A stretch of DNA of 64,000 nucleotides from Larix kaempferi. Its lineage: Eukaryota > Streptophyta > Pinopsida > Pinales > Pinaceae. Positions within the stretch are counted from its first letter, which is position 1, and each line of letters begins with the position of its first letter. Location of the stretch: contig BSBM01000370.1 in NCBI GenBank assembly GCA_027924585.1, forward strand, positions 27,275,501 to 27,339,500, written 5' to 3'. Under the pieces are notes generated by a model. The model worked only from the letters and a program-made list of their open reading frames with translations. It ran no database searches and had not been told where the DNA came from. Of the stretch, positions 1 to 10,803 are shown one piece after another. A program made the position numbers and the translations under genes.

Positions 1-201
1 ACAACCTAGATTTAATTTTGAGCTTTTTAATTGTGAAATAAAGTACAAGATTGTGAAAAGGAAAAACAACATGCGACAATGAAAGTGACACTAACTATAC
101 AACCCGTTAGGGCGGATTGTGTGCATGTGTTGATTTAATAGAGCAAGGAAAGATTGAAAAAATAAAGCGGTTAATCTACTTTAACAAAACTAGCAAAAGC
201 A
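1..201. other. Unassigned flank ending in LINE target duplication
   Basis: No gene or recognisable element is seen here. The last 19 bases (183-201, AACAAAACTAGCAAAAGCA) are the left copy of the target-site duplication of the LINE that follows; the right copy is at 1867-1885. Confidence 0.5.
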
Positions 202-207
202 GGGGAG

Positions 208-603
208 GCAGGAGGGGGAGGGGTTTTCTTTAGCCCCGATGGACAACTGATATTCACTTATTCCTGGAATTTAGGAGTAGAATCCAACAACATGGCGGAA
301 GCCCTGGCCCTTTGGCAAGGCTTAAACCAAGCACTTCTCCATGGCGCACAGCATGCAACTGTAGTAGGGGATTCCAGGATGATTATCCAATGCATCAACA
401 CTATGAACTTACCAGCATCCATGCGACTTCGTCAGGTTCTCCGAAGAATTGCACTGCTCATCCCTCTCTTCCAGGATATTGAATTCTTCCACGTCCTTCG
501 GAAGAACAATGGACAGGCTGACAAAGCAGCAAATGAAGCACTTAACCTAGGAAAAGGGCTTCTTAAAATCAATGATGAAATTAATTGGGTCTCCATCCCG
601 TAG
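208..603 (+). pseudogene. LINE RNase H domain (C-terminal part of ORF2)
   Basis: The frame reads from the truncation point through ...GGVFFSPDGQ... and ends at a TAG at 601-603. The order of features is that of the plant LINE RNase H (RVT_3) domain: a strand with SPDG, then ESNNMAEALAL with the catalytic-type Glu, then VVGDSRMIIQ with the catalytic-type Asp, and near the end FFHVLRKNNGQADKAANEAL with the final Asp. In a full element it would degrade the RNA of the RNA/DNA hybrid. Everything upstream (endonuclease, reverse transcriptase) is missing because of 5' truncation, so it is a dead fragment although the domain itself has no stops. The first internal Met is at 292, but the real protein would begin kilobases upstream. 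Confidence 0.85.
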
Positions 604-1314
604 TTCCTTGAGCTCATCCCCGAACATGCATGTTATTAGAATTTGGCATATGAACATAAAGGCACGTGTCTCGCGCCACCTCTGCCGGATGGACTTCACT
701 TGGGGATGCGATTTGTTCTTCCTCGAGGACATCTCCCTCCCCACTAGCCTCCATCATCTCCTCCTTTCCTCCGCACGCCACTCTTCTGCAAGGGTGACGA
801 CATCTCCGTCAAGGATGATGAAGAATCGTACCAGTATTCGTACCAGGGATCAGGATGTTCTACGGAAAAAGATCTTCTCGCCTATAATATATCACCTTGA
901 TGTCTCCAAGCGCGGGGGTTTGCTTTCCTCAGCCCAGCTCAGTCTGCACGCCAACGTCACAGGGGTCTTCAAAGCCACTTCTAATTATGATATCATGCTG
1001 GTGCATGATCCTCAGGAATTTGCTGATCTCAGCATTACGAATCGTTATTTAAGGAGCGGTACGATTCTGGGTAAAGGAGCCACCCGAAAGAGGATGAAGG
1101 ATTCTGCGGCATGCGGTGATTTATGGGCAATTATGCCAAATTCATTTCACGGAATGGACATCAGCAACATAAACGGTATTCCCCTTTGCACTGGCTCTAA
1201 AAGAAATACCATCCCTGCTATTAAGGAGGTCCCTACAGGAAGGCGAAAGCGGTTGCAGCACGTCGTTAAGCTCCCTCTGTGTTACCCGGATAATAGCTGG
1301 TATCCGCTCAAAAT

Positions 1315-1669
1315 CATGGCCGATACTGGTGACTCCGCGGCTTCCTCCCCTGACCCATTGCTGGAATTGGAAGCGGAGATTCGGGTGCTCCGCCGGCGAG
1401 TTAGAAGATAGGGAGAACTTATGAATCGCATGGACGCGCAAGGTGGAAGACGACTGGATAGATTGGATGAGGAAGTCGGTAGCACCCGCGAAGAGTTTGC
1501 GGTAGCCCTGGAGACCCTGGAGATGAAGGTCACGACCGCCATCGAGAACATGGACCAGAGACTGCAGAATCTGGAAATAGCTGTGGAGAACCTCCGAGGA
1601 GCCGGAAATCCAGGTCCGAGTAAGAACCCTTCAATGGCAAAATCGTCTGCAGGGGCACGCTATCGTTAA
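1315..1669 (+). pseudogene. Coiled-coil ORF in LINE tail, one in-frame stop
   Basis: Downstream of the RNase H stop, in a different frame, a reading frame is open from 572 to 1669 except for one TAG at 1409-1411. The part from the ATG at 1315 is the most protein-like: an acidic Ser/Pro start (MADTGDSAASSPDP), then LLELEAEIRVLRRRVRR, and after the stop LDRLDEEVGSTREEF and MDQRLQNLEIAVENL, rich in Leu heptads and Glu/Arg pairs as in a coiled coil. I do not recognise a family. It could be a decayed accessory LINE protein, or the sequence a LINE copied from its original 3' flank. Length with the stop ignored is about 118 codons from 1315. Confidence 0.4.
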
Positions 1670-1885
1670 TCCCTGTCTAGGTCCTTTTTACTCTGTTTTA
1701 CTCTGTTTATCTTTCTGATTTCAGTCTTAAAAGTCCTGATCAGCTACAGGCATTTGTAATTAATGGTAGCATGACTGATAGACCTTCTATAATTTTGGCT
1801 TGTAAAACTGTTGGTGGCTCTGCCACAGCTCCTTAATATAAATACTAGCCGTTTTTGTCAAAAAAAAACAAAACTAGCAAAAGCA

Positions 1886-2539
1886 ACTAAGCTAAAAGAT
1901 AAAACACACCAAACCGACATGGACCCCCAAGGGGGTTTTGTGGTCGCTGGGTAGCCCACTTGCTTTTATTAATTACAATTACAATCTTTTGAGATGGATG
2001 CCTTTGGTCCTTGTGAATCTGGATCCAAAGGCTTACAAGGCTTTATGAAATAAAACAAGGAAGCGATATATTGCTCCGGGGGGTCTTGGATGACCCAGAT
2101 CTTCGATTTTCCGGCAACACCTCCTCTTACCCGTTTGTTAAAAATGAAAAACCAGCCACTTGAAATGCATCAAATATGCCAAATAAACATTAAAAGCATA
2201 AAAAATTAAGTACTTGAAAGATAGAAAATTAAGCCTAAGTACTTACTAATACTAGATCTACTCAAAACTAAGCTTTAAACCTTAGATATTGCACCATACT
2301 TAAATAAATCAGCTTCTTTAAATATTCTTTTCAGAGGAAACTAATTTAACTAAGTATGTAAATAACTGCAACCAAAGAGAAATTTAATTTAAAGCGAAGG
2401 AGAGAGAGAGAGATAGAAAGAATGCTGAAGCCTGGGAATGTTTGAGCTATGGAGCTTACTGGTGGAGAGCAGAGGGACTATGTCCTTAAAGTGCTTGAAA
2501 AGTAGCAGAGTCAAACTAGATTAGCTGCACGTTCAAGCG
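1886..2539. other. Non-coding, diverged copy of a repeat also at 27.0-27.8 kb
   Basis: No gene is seen. The stretch beginning near 1918 (CCCCCAAGGGGG, then GTAGCCCACT, a tail of TTTATTAATTACAATTACAA and GATCCAAAGGCTTACAA) resembles the stretch beginning near 26993 (CCCCCAGGGGGATGG, TATCCCACTG, ATTTATGATTACAAT, GATCCAAAAGGTTCACAA). Both are followed by AT-rich DNA and a purine-rich GAGAGA segment (about 2400 and 27640). This suggests two old copies of one non-coding repeat, possibly part of an LTR element. Confidence 0.35.
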
Positions 2540-2745
2540 AGACAACCTGCACGTTTTTGGGAGCGATCGGGAGCGATGAGGGAGCGACCAGGGAGCGATC
2601 GCTCCCTAGTAGAGGTAGGGAGCGAAATTTTTCGCCCAGAAGCGAGCTCCCAAAAATCGCTCCCGATCGGGAGCGAAAGCGGAGCGCTCCCGCTTCGCTT
2701 TGGCTCGGAGTGAGCTTCCGGAGGGGGGGCGCTCCCATGCAACGT
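2540..2745. repeat. GC-rich cluster of GGGAGCG / CGCTCCC motifs
   Basis: About 200 bases unlike the AT-rich surroundings. The motif GGGAGCG, often extended to GGGAGCGATCG, occurs many times on both strands, so the stretch can fold into several alternative hairpins (for example 2590-2606, GGGAGCGATCGCTCCC). Such motif arrays on both strands resemble the subterminal repeats of hAT-type elements, and two elements in this window have comparable arrays (ATCGG and ACTCGG). I could not define terminal repeats or a target duplication. Reading frames here are open on several frames only because of the repeat. Confidence 0.6.
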
Positions 2746-3377
2746 AGCTTGGAATTGACCGAAAATCCTAGGGGACCTAGTGCATGTTCATAATGACTCA
2801 ATTTGGTGTCTAGCTGCTAGCATGCTCATAAACATCGACACTTGAACTTTAGTAACCTCCTAAGGCCTAACCACCAAGACGACATTCCAACTTTGGAGGA
2901 GCGGGTGAAAAACTCGTCGATTATACATTGCTTATTCAGCATTGCATAATTGATAAGGGAAAAAACACCATGGAATGATCGGATTAATGTCTAAGTCTTA
3001 GGGAGCCAAGCTCTTTACAAACGACCGTCATGCTAGCACATTTTTACAATATCCCCAAGGGGTATGAACATGCAATTATTTAAAAAAGGGCCAAAATTTG
3101 GCCTGATGGATCTCAGAACATTGATGATGAACAATTTGATTACTCACGTCTTCGATGGTTCACTTGGAATCCACTAAGTGCAATTTTAGTGGATAACAGG
3201 TAGTACTAAGAAGGGTGACCTTCTTGGAAGTTCTTGTGTTTCACGATTCTTTTGTCAATGGGGTGTTTGTTTGATGGCACCGGGGTAGTGATATTCTTTC
3301 CACCAAGGTTCAAATCTCCTAGAGACATGTTTCGTCCTTTGTGGGTTGTCTCACCCGTGCAAGTGGGCTATTTCAAC

Positions 3378-4798
3378 CCCTGTTTTAAAAACTGGTCAAC
3401 TTGGACTTGGACTCTGCCAAGTTGACCCTGAATCGAGTCGAGTCGGCTTGCAAATCGCTTCGGGTGATCGGTTTGGTACCGAATCAGCCAACTTGGCCAA
3501 GTCTTGACCTAAACCAACTGACTTGCCTATGTCGATGCGTGTGGGTCCGCAGACTAAAAAAAACTCTTAATTTTTTTAAAAATATTTCCTAATCAAACCC
3601 TAACCCTAAATGGTAATACTAAATCTAATCTAATCCGCTTTGTTCAGTAGTCTTTGGTAATACTAAATGGTAATATTAAATTCTTAAAAGTGACATTCTC
3701 CTAATCTTTCATTTTCTATCATTTTACTTAAATTTTTTAACATTACCATTAGTTGTTTCAGGATGTTTGAGAGTGGTTCTAACCTCATCGGACTTCATAT
3801 GCAAAAAGTACAATTTTAGATCCCATTCAGAATTCAACAGACTTAATAGTTTTCAAGATTTTAGGATTGCTAAGTTTCCACCAAATTCTATCATGTATGA
3901 GGGTATGGGATTGGTATTTAATCAAGCACATCAACCCCTCTATATACCTTGATGTTGGTGGTGTTGATTGTTGAACTCCTTTGTCATGGCCTTAATAAAG
4001 ATGTACTCTTCACTCAAGCAAAATCACTTATTAATCATGAGAAGCTTTTTGTTTTTCATTTTAACGATTGGATTAGGAAGTTTCATCAAAATTATAGGGT
4101 GTTGAGTCGTTGACTAATGTCCTTGGAGGATCAACTTTGAGAGGCAAGGGCTAGAGCCTAGAGGAGGGAGGCATAGGGTGCTATTGATGAATTTGTTTTC
4201 TCGTTTCGTGCAACTTAGAATCTAACCCTAACACTAAAGCTATAAGATGAACCCTAACCTCATGCTTCTAGGTGTTCAACTAGTACTACTACTGCAGTTG
4301 TAGATGACCTTGAGGAGTCCGAGCTTGAGCCAGATGATGATGCCATTGCCTATGCCATTGCTAGTCCTGATTCTAGTTCTACTTCTAGTTCTAGCAGTGG
4401 TGATGAGTTTGATGATTGATCATGTTGATTAATGACATGTATGATGTATGATGTATGATGTAGTGGCATCATAGCATGTTGTTTTTTGGACTCTATAGGC
4501 CATTTAGGCCTCGTTGATTATATATTTTGTTCGAGATATGTATTGCATAGTACACTTCGTGCCATTTTGATATATTCACCCTTATATGGTATATACATGA
4601 GCAGACTTTGGATATTTTTGTCTCTAATGCTTTGGAATCATAGACTAGAATCTTTAAAATATTGTTTTTCTTTAAAATTTCAATATTTTATGTATTTTTG
4701 AGTAAACCGAATCATTAAATTCAAATTGGTAGAGTCATTAACGATTTCGAGTCCAAGCTCGAGTTGACTCTGGATCGATTCCGAGTTTTAAAACATTG
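3378..4798 (+). mobile_element. Decayed hAT-like element, family 2 (copy A)
   Basis: The ends are inverted: left CCCTGTTTTAAAAACTGG and, on the other strand at the right, CAATGTTTTAAAACTCGG. They are followed inward by repeated GACTTGGACTC / GAGTCAACTCGAG motifs. The 8-bp flanks (3370-3377 ATTTCAAC, 4799-4806 GTTCCAAC) agree at 6 of 8 positions, differing only by transitions, consistent with an old hAT duplication. The block at 3590-3960 matches, reversed, 37235-37560, and the block at 3985-4170 matches, reversed, 24290-24545, so this is a family with at least three copies in the window. Near 4290-4419 a frame encodes an acidic, Ser-rich tail ending at TGA, as in many plant hAT transposases. 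Confidence 0.65.
3760..4419 (+). pseudogene. Remnant of hAT-like transposase C-terminal region
   Basis: Broken frames on the plus strand encode short stretches shared with the other family 2 copies. One is around YEGMGLVFNQAHQPLY (about 3895-3950). Another is FTQAKSLI..., followed by WIRKFHQN (about 4010-4090), then frameshifts and stops. The stretch at about 4300-4419 reads an acidic Ser-rich tail (ESELEPDDD..., SSTSSSSSGDEFDD, stop). No complete catalytic domain is visible, so assignment to hAT rests on element ends and architecture. It is certainly non-functional. Confidence 0.45.
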
Positions 4799-4919
4799 GT
4801 TCCAACTGGTTGGGGTCAAGTGCAACTCTTGGATGACTTTGGTGGAATAGATACTCCCCACCTGCAACTCCTTAGTGGAATGGATTTTCCTTGAGTGTTT
4901 AGGCCAGCTAAATAGTATT

Positions 4920-7900
4920 CAAAGTTACAAATATCGGCGTGGCGCGGAAATCGGCAGGGTCCAGGAAACATCGTCTCGGGATATCTCGACAGAACATCGA
5001 CAAAAATCGGCAAACTTAAAAAACACAAAAATATTCATTTTTTTTCAATTTTTTAAACATCTAAAGCAACAATAACATCAAATAAACACATTGCCACATG
5101 AATATGGAAAGAAAACTGATATATAAGATATATAAGATGTCTAGAGATACATCACACATCAAAATGGATCGTGTCCCAGTCCTACTCCTGAATAGTGAAT
5201 ACTGAATGTCTGAATCATCAAAAATATAAGTTATAACTTATAACAAATGTATCTCATGATCATCATCATGACTCATGAGTCATCTATAGTGAAATAAAGT
5301 AAATAAACTATGGATTCCCTCTACCCCTTTTACGGGAAAAGGTAATCGCTTTGGAAATGGCCCTTGCCCTTCCTCTAGGACTAGGTGCCCTCGAGGCTTG
5401 TCGGCCTCGTACTGGTATCTGACGTCCTCTAGAAGAACTAGAAGACCCTGCAAAATGATCATGATGTCCTCTAGAACCTGAAGGTGGTTGGAACTGGTGT
5501 CCTGAAGAAGAAGAAGGAGCTCGAGGAGGTAGTCCTACAGCTACTCCTCTACTAGTAGCAGTGCTACTATCGGGTCTATCTCCCTCTAACCCTGCCTATG
5601 GCTCTGGATCTAATTGTGGCACACTCCCAAACTCAGTGTGAAACTCCTCTAGAACTAGATCACCCTCATATGGAGCCTCTGTAACATCATCATGATCATG
5701 ATCATGATCATCCGCTAGCCAATCAGGGGCTACCTCCATAGCAGGCTCCTCACACTCCGACCTCCAAGCTGCAGTGGTGTCGATATGATCTAATGAAATG
5801 GCCTTTGCATCAACTTTTCTCTGATATTGCTTCACCCACAACCTGAGATTGTAGTGGACGTAGACCAAATCATTAAGGCGCGGAGTATCCAACTTGCAGG
5901 AGGATCATAGAATTAGATATTAAATTATAAAGTTAATAATTTCAATTTGTAATGCATAAATTAGAAGGCAAAGGGGCATAATGATAAATGATAAAATTAT
6001 AAACTAGAATTCAATAATTTATATTTTCTAATGAATTTGAAAATTCTCTAACCTGTTGCGCTTTTTGGAGTGTACTTTTTCAAATACACTCCAGTTGCGC
6101 TCGCAACCGGAAGAGCTACATGTTTGGCTGAGCACTCGAATGGCAAGCTTCTGTAGAATAGGTATGCAACCACCATAGTTTTCCCACCAGATATCTACAA
6201 CGAATTATAGAAACATAAGAAAAAACAATTGAATTTAAAAAAAATAATTAGAAAAAAGAAAACGAACTTTGAAACAAGGTGAAGCTTACTTGGCATCAAG
6301 TTGACCCTGTCATGTACTGTCAAATGAAACTCAAGTAATCCTGTGGCTCTCTTATACACTTCCATCTCTTGGAAAGCTCTGCATGATCATTTGCAGACGG
6401 CACCATCCTATGGACACACTCGTAGAATCCAGCCATAACCTCTCCATCAAATCTGGAGCCACAGGAGTAACCAAACGCAGGGTTGAGGTATAATCCTGCA
6501 GCATGAATGGGGCGATGGAGTGTGTTGTTCCATCGCGCATCAATCATCCCCCATATAATCTGTTGTCTCTCCTGCCCCCGATCTCCCTTGTCCTCGTAAT
6601 AGGCACGAATGGACTCTTTGGCCCTATCCATGGCCTCATACAGGTAGCCGATTGTAGGCTTATCTCCATCAACCAAGTGGAGAACCCTTACCAAAGGTTC
6701 AGTGACGGCACAAACCTCCCTCACGTCATCCCAAAAGGTCTGATGGAAATTCACTAGCCTGCATATGGCTTGCCCCTCTGGTCTAGTGCTAAATGATAAA
6801 GCACGCCACTCAGGTGAAAGGAACATCTGCTGCAAGTCCCACATAGAATCCAAGAGGGACTGGAGAGAAATAGAGCTAGTGGCAAAGCGTGTGATGGCAG
6901 GACGCACCAACTCTTTGTCACATGTGAAAGTTCTCATCAAGCTAAGCACCGCTGCATGATTGTATATGAATTTTGTGATGCCCCGTGCTGAATCAATGGT
7001 ATCCTTGATCCAATCAATCTTGGCTAAATCCTCTAACATCAAATCAAGGCAATGGGCCGCACAAGGAGTCCAGAATAGTGAACGATACATGTCCATAAGC
7101 ATCCTAACAGCAGACACATAGTTCGCAGCGTTGTCCGTTATGACTTGGACAACATGCTGTGGGCCAACCTCTTGGATGAAGTCATCCAACAAGCGACATA
7201 GTAAACCCGCATCTTTGACATGTGCAGATGCATCCACGGATTTCAAAAACATAGTGCCCCTTGGACAGTGAACCAAGAAGTTGAGAAGGGTCCTACCCTT
7301 CATATCAGTCCAACTGTCTGACATCACTGTGCATCCTGTTAACTCCCATGATTTTCGAAGATCCTCCAACCTGTGAGTGCATTCGGCCTTTTCATTCTGG
7401 AGGATGGGCCCTCTCAACTCCTCATAAGTGGGGGGCTTATACCCCGGTCCAACAACAGCAGCTGCCTCAAACATGGACATATAAAATGGGTTATTGGCAA
7501 AGTTAAATGGAATATCACTCCATAGCAAGCATCGACCCACAAGTGTATTTGCGTCTTTTTTCTCCCTTAATTTCAGCATGGACTTTACAAAAGGTTGTCC
7601 ACCAGCTGAGCATCTCGACACAAAGGCACCCATTGGTGATGCAGTCGAAGGTGAAGGCATTGTGGACTGCTGCGTGGAGAAGGTTTCCGGACTCGTCCCA
7701 CTAGCCCCCACTCCGCATCCGGACCCGGATCTTGAGGCAATTTGATGTCTCACGGCCTCCTTGAATTGTTTCTTTTGCTTAGTTTCCTCAATTGCTTTTT
7801 TGGCCTTGTCAATGTGATCCTCGTTTGTTGCGGTACAAGGAATCACATCATGCCCCGATATTTGTGCAATGTGGTATTTCAGCCTGCTTATCGCTCCCGT

Positions 7901-8917
7901 CATTCTTTTCCCACATAAATTACAAGTGAGTGTTTGTCGATTTTCTGGATCAACGGCTGTGCCAAATTCCCAAAATGCATCCAATTTCGACATCTTGTAT
8001 ATGGAAGAAATGAAGTTTCAACTTCAAGTAAACCTAGGGCAACAAAAAAGAAAAAAATTAGCATGCTGCAAAATTGCAAATAACAAATAAGTTAAATAAC
8101 AAAACAGTAAAAATTTAGCATGCTGCAAAATTGCAAATGAAATATAATTTTAAAAATAAAAAATAAAAATAAAAAACAGGAAAATTACAAAACGTTTTTA
8201 AATTTGATCCATTTTGCAAAATGCAAACAATTTAAAATTTAAAACAACAATTTTTTTACAGTTTTATTTTTATATTTTAAACCTAAACTAAAACTGTGGA
8301 AGCCGCAGTCTGATTGTGGATTCGTGGAAGCCGTCGGGAGTGTGGAATGTGCACCGTGCAGGGGTCTGTGAGTGTGAATCGAGACTCTGCGAATTTGCAG
8401 TGGGCTTGGAAGTGATGGGTCACCCTGTCACGGACTCACGGGTCTGTGTGTGAGGCTGTGAGCAGCAGGCAGAGGAGGGGCACGATGTGGAAGCCGCGGA
8501 CTCGCAGAGAGAAGCTGTGGAGTGGGTTGGGCGAGGAATGTGGAAGCCGCGGTGCGGAGAGAGGCACACGGTGGAGGCATTTAAAATTTTAATTGAAAAA
8601 AAAAACTTAACATTTACTTACCTTCAGCTGCACCCTAATCGCCTCGGCTCTCCTCTCGACCTCTGTAGCGAGCAAATGAGCCCTAACGGAATGTTCCCGC
8701 GGGCATAAAAAGTTAAAAAATGCACTTTTTTTCACCCTGTCCAGAAATCGCAAGTCGACGGCGATTTTTCCCCGATTTTTCAGTAAAAAATCGGCGATTT
8801 TTCGGTGTGGAAATCGGCCCGATTTTACTGCCCGATTTTCTCTTTAAAAATCGGCCCCACCAAAATATCGCGATTTATCGGCAATGCGCGATTTCTCGGC
8901 CGATATTTGTAACAGTG
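4920..8917 (-). mobile_element. Near-complete hAT DNA transposon, family 1
   Basis: A 3998-bp element with terminal inverted repeats CAAAGTTACAAATATCGGC (left) and, read from the right end, CACTGTTACAAATATCGGC. The 8-bp flanks ATAGTATT (4912-4919) and ATTGTATT (8918-8925) match at 7 of 8, the expected hAT target duplication length. Both ends carry many copies of ATCGG/CGATTTTT-type motifs (4925-5010 and 8745-8905). It carries one gene on the minus strand, a three-exon transposase (5308-7993), preceded by a GC-rich 5' region (about 8290-8575) with repeated GTGGAAGCCG. Transposition would be cut-and-paste, but the gene is broken. Shorter relatives are at 9144-11250 and 21166-21451. Confidence 0.9.
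5308..7993 (-). pseudogene. hAT transposase, three exons, one frameshift and one stop
   Basis: Exon 1 (7993-6290) starts MSKLDAFWEFG. It has a BED-type zinc finger (CNLCGKRMTG, then H-X-AQISGHDV, residues about 25-50), then the DUF659 region (residues about 180-330, with SDSWTD and VQVITDNAANY) and a CAAHCLDLMLEDL motif. A one-base loss near 6375 shifts the frame after SKRWK. Donor GTAAGC follows 6290; exon 2 (6194-6053) encodes the hAT dimerisation motif ...LSQTCSSSGCERNWSVFE. Exon 3 (about 5892-5308) starts LNDLVYVHYNLRL and runs through an acidic and then Ser/Arg/Gly-rich tail, with an in-frame TAG at 5596-5598. The exon 2/3 junction is also out of phase by one base. Only these few lesions separate it from an open gene, so it is a young pseudogene. 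Confidence 0.9.
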
Positions 8918-9333
8918 ATTGTATTACACCCAGATTGGGGAAGGGCATGCTTGCCTCATTGTGATAAGAGGAAGCTTCTATAAAAAAAGTAGTCTATAGA
9001 AAAGCATGAAAAGTATATAGTTCATCCATAAGAGGTCATGAAAGGATGGAGCAAAATATTAACTTGAAGTCCTTCCTTATGACTTGGAAAAGTCCATGCC
9101 AGTCCATGAACTTCAAAGATTTTTTGATATGGTGATTTTTAATCATTGTTGAAAAAATCAGCAATGGCAAAAAATCAGTGAGGGTTTGGGATCCAACTTC
9201 TTGGCAATATCAACGAAAAATAGGCAAACTTTGACAAGCATTAAAATACAAAATAAATTCTTTTTTTTCAAATTTTTAAACATACAAACCAACAACAATA
9301 TCAAATAAACACATTGGCACATAAATATGGAAA

Positions 9334-9340
<7 letters not shown>

Positions 9341-9379
<39 letters not shown>
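9341..9379. repeat. (AT)n microsatellite
   Basis: An uninterrupted AT dinucleotide run of about 39 bases inside the decayed hAT-like element, just inside its conserved left-end block. Confidence 0.95.
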
Positions 9380-9384
<5 letters not shown>

Positions 9385-10591
9385 TATGATGTAATGGATG
9401 CCAAATAAAAAATGATACATCAAAGTAGATATTGAGTACTGAACCCTGTCCAATCAAGGACAAAAGTGGACAACCAATACAAAATGACATCAAATATATA
9501 AATGTATCTTATTATCATGAGTCAAATGCATGGCGTACCACTTGGCATGTGTATAGGATGGTTGCGAGGAGAGGAGTACACAGGTAGTTGTATAGTCAGC
9601 AGTCCATTAATTGAAAACGTTTGTCCTCTTAGCTTTGTTTATAAGCCCTTTGTGGTTCTCAAGGCTTACATTGGAAGTATCCGAGCCATGGCATGAATAT
9701 AAACACAAAGCAGTTGCAATCTAAACCCTAGATCCATGAGGATGAATGTATAAGAATATGCTAATGTTTTGGTGTCTTCCTATTGAATAGTAGTGTTACA
9801 AAACGTGAAGGTAAAGTAGGCGAAACGATAATTGAAATTATGTCTCTTAAGTTTTGTTTGACATAGATAGTGTTTTAGAATGTGTCTATGTTTCAGTATT
9901 CACTAATTCATTACCTCCAATCCTACCCTTCAATCAAAATTTAAATCCTCATTGCGCCAATTTCTGCACATACATACAGAAGAAATGTCACTTTTTGATC
10001 TTGCTTCAACAGAAAAGTGTTATTTTTAAAGACCTTGTTGTTAGCCTGCCTTCACTATATGATTTCTGACTCGCATTTCCTTATGAATGAATGAGAAATT
10101 ACATACCTAGTTTGTCCAAGACTTTATAAGATTCTAGTGATAAACAAGATGGTTCATAAATGTTATTTTACTTAGTCATTCAACTGACTTGCCCTTATAA
10201 ACTGTCACAATGTCATGTTGCTGTACTAGCTGTTTGGAATAAAGGGAAATAAAATAATATACAAGTTTGAGAATAAATTGTTGACAATTAAAGGACTTCA
10301 TGACTTGAAATACACATATTAACCAACGTTAGGAAGAATAGCTGTTGAAGAAAATTAAATGATATCCATTAATAGAGTAAATGCATACAAACAATTTGTT
10401 AACCCTCAACTGCATGGCCTCTTCTTCACAACTCCATGGAGGATGGGTGCAACAAAGTAGTTGCTTCTCTATTTGTACATATTTATTTTTTGTATGATAT
10501 ATGTAGTATTTTCTCAAAAAAATGCACAAGTGACTAGTAGCTGTAGAAGAATCGACATATACACATCAAAAGAGAGGATTAAGGGACTCAC

Positions 10592-10803
10592 CAACCAACA
10601 TTGTGTAGGCTTTCCGTAGTTGCTTACACATTTATTTTGATTATAAGGTCCTTGATAATCACATACAGCATTACCACCAGTCTTGGGTGCAAGGTTGGAT
10701 GGCCAGTATCTCCCTAAGCTCTTCCCATTAACCGGAACATGACTCTTTCCCATACTCCCCAAATCCAGTGCTACAGGATTGTCACCTTCTGGGACATCAA
10801 AAA
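10592..10803 (-). pseudogene. Isolated beta-galactosidase (GH35) exon
   Basis: On the minus strand an acceptor-like ACAG precedes 10803 and a donor-like GTGAGT follows 10592, giving a 212-bp open exon. The peptide [20 protein letters not shown], then [12 protein letters not shown] and [12 protein letters not shown] followed by NYGKPTQCW, matches the C-terminal galactose-binding-like region of plant cell-wall beta-galactosidases. It lacks the GH35 catalytic barrel, which is far upstream in such proteins. No preceding or following exon of this gene was recognised nearby. The exon sits between the terminal repeats of the 9144-11250 element, so a captured fragment is more likely than a resident gene. 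In a living gene the enzyme would act in the apoplast on cell-wall galactans. Confidence 0.8.

Larger units (their letters stand above)
202..1866 (+). mobile_element. 5'-truncated LINE (non-LTR retrotransposon)
   Basis: The insertion is flanked by perfect 19-bp direct repeats at 183-201 and 1867-1885, and its right end is a short A-run (about 1860-1868). This is the signature of target-primed reverse transcription. The left end starts abruptly inside an RNase H domain, so only the 3' part of a LINE was copied. Behind the RNase H stop is a tail of about 1.2 kb with its own reading frame. The perfect duplication suggests a relatively recent insertion compared with most elements in this window. 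Confidence 0.85.

Noticed and set aside
572-1314. First half of the long frame behind the LINE RNase H as a protein
   Set aside because: Open but with no recognisable motif, and its first part overlaps the RNase H frame; only the coiled-coil part from 1315 is reported.
2511-2801. Open frames on both strands over the GC-rich cluster
   Set aside because: Openness follows from the GGGAGCG repeat; the peptides have no domain and overlap on opposite strands.
3593-3610. Telomere-like text AAACCCTAACCCTAAA
   Set aside because: Only two units, and a related TTTAGGGTT sequence is found at the homologous place in the family 2 copy at 37530-37550, so it belongs to that element.
10592-10803. A resident beta-galactosidase gene
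   Set aside because: Only one exon was recognised and it lies inside a transposon-like element; no catalytic-domain exons were seen.
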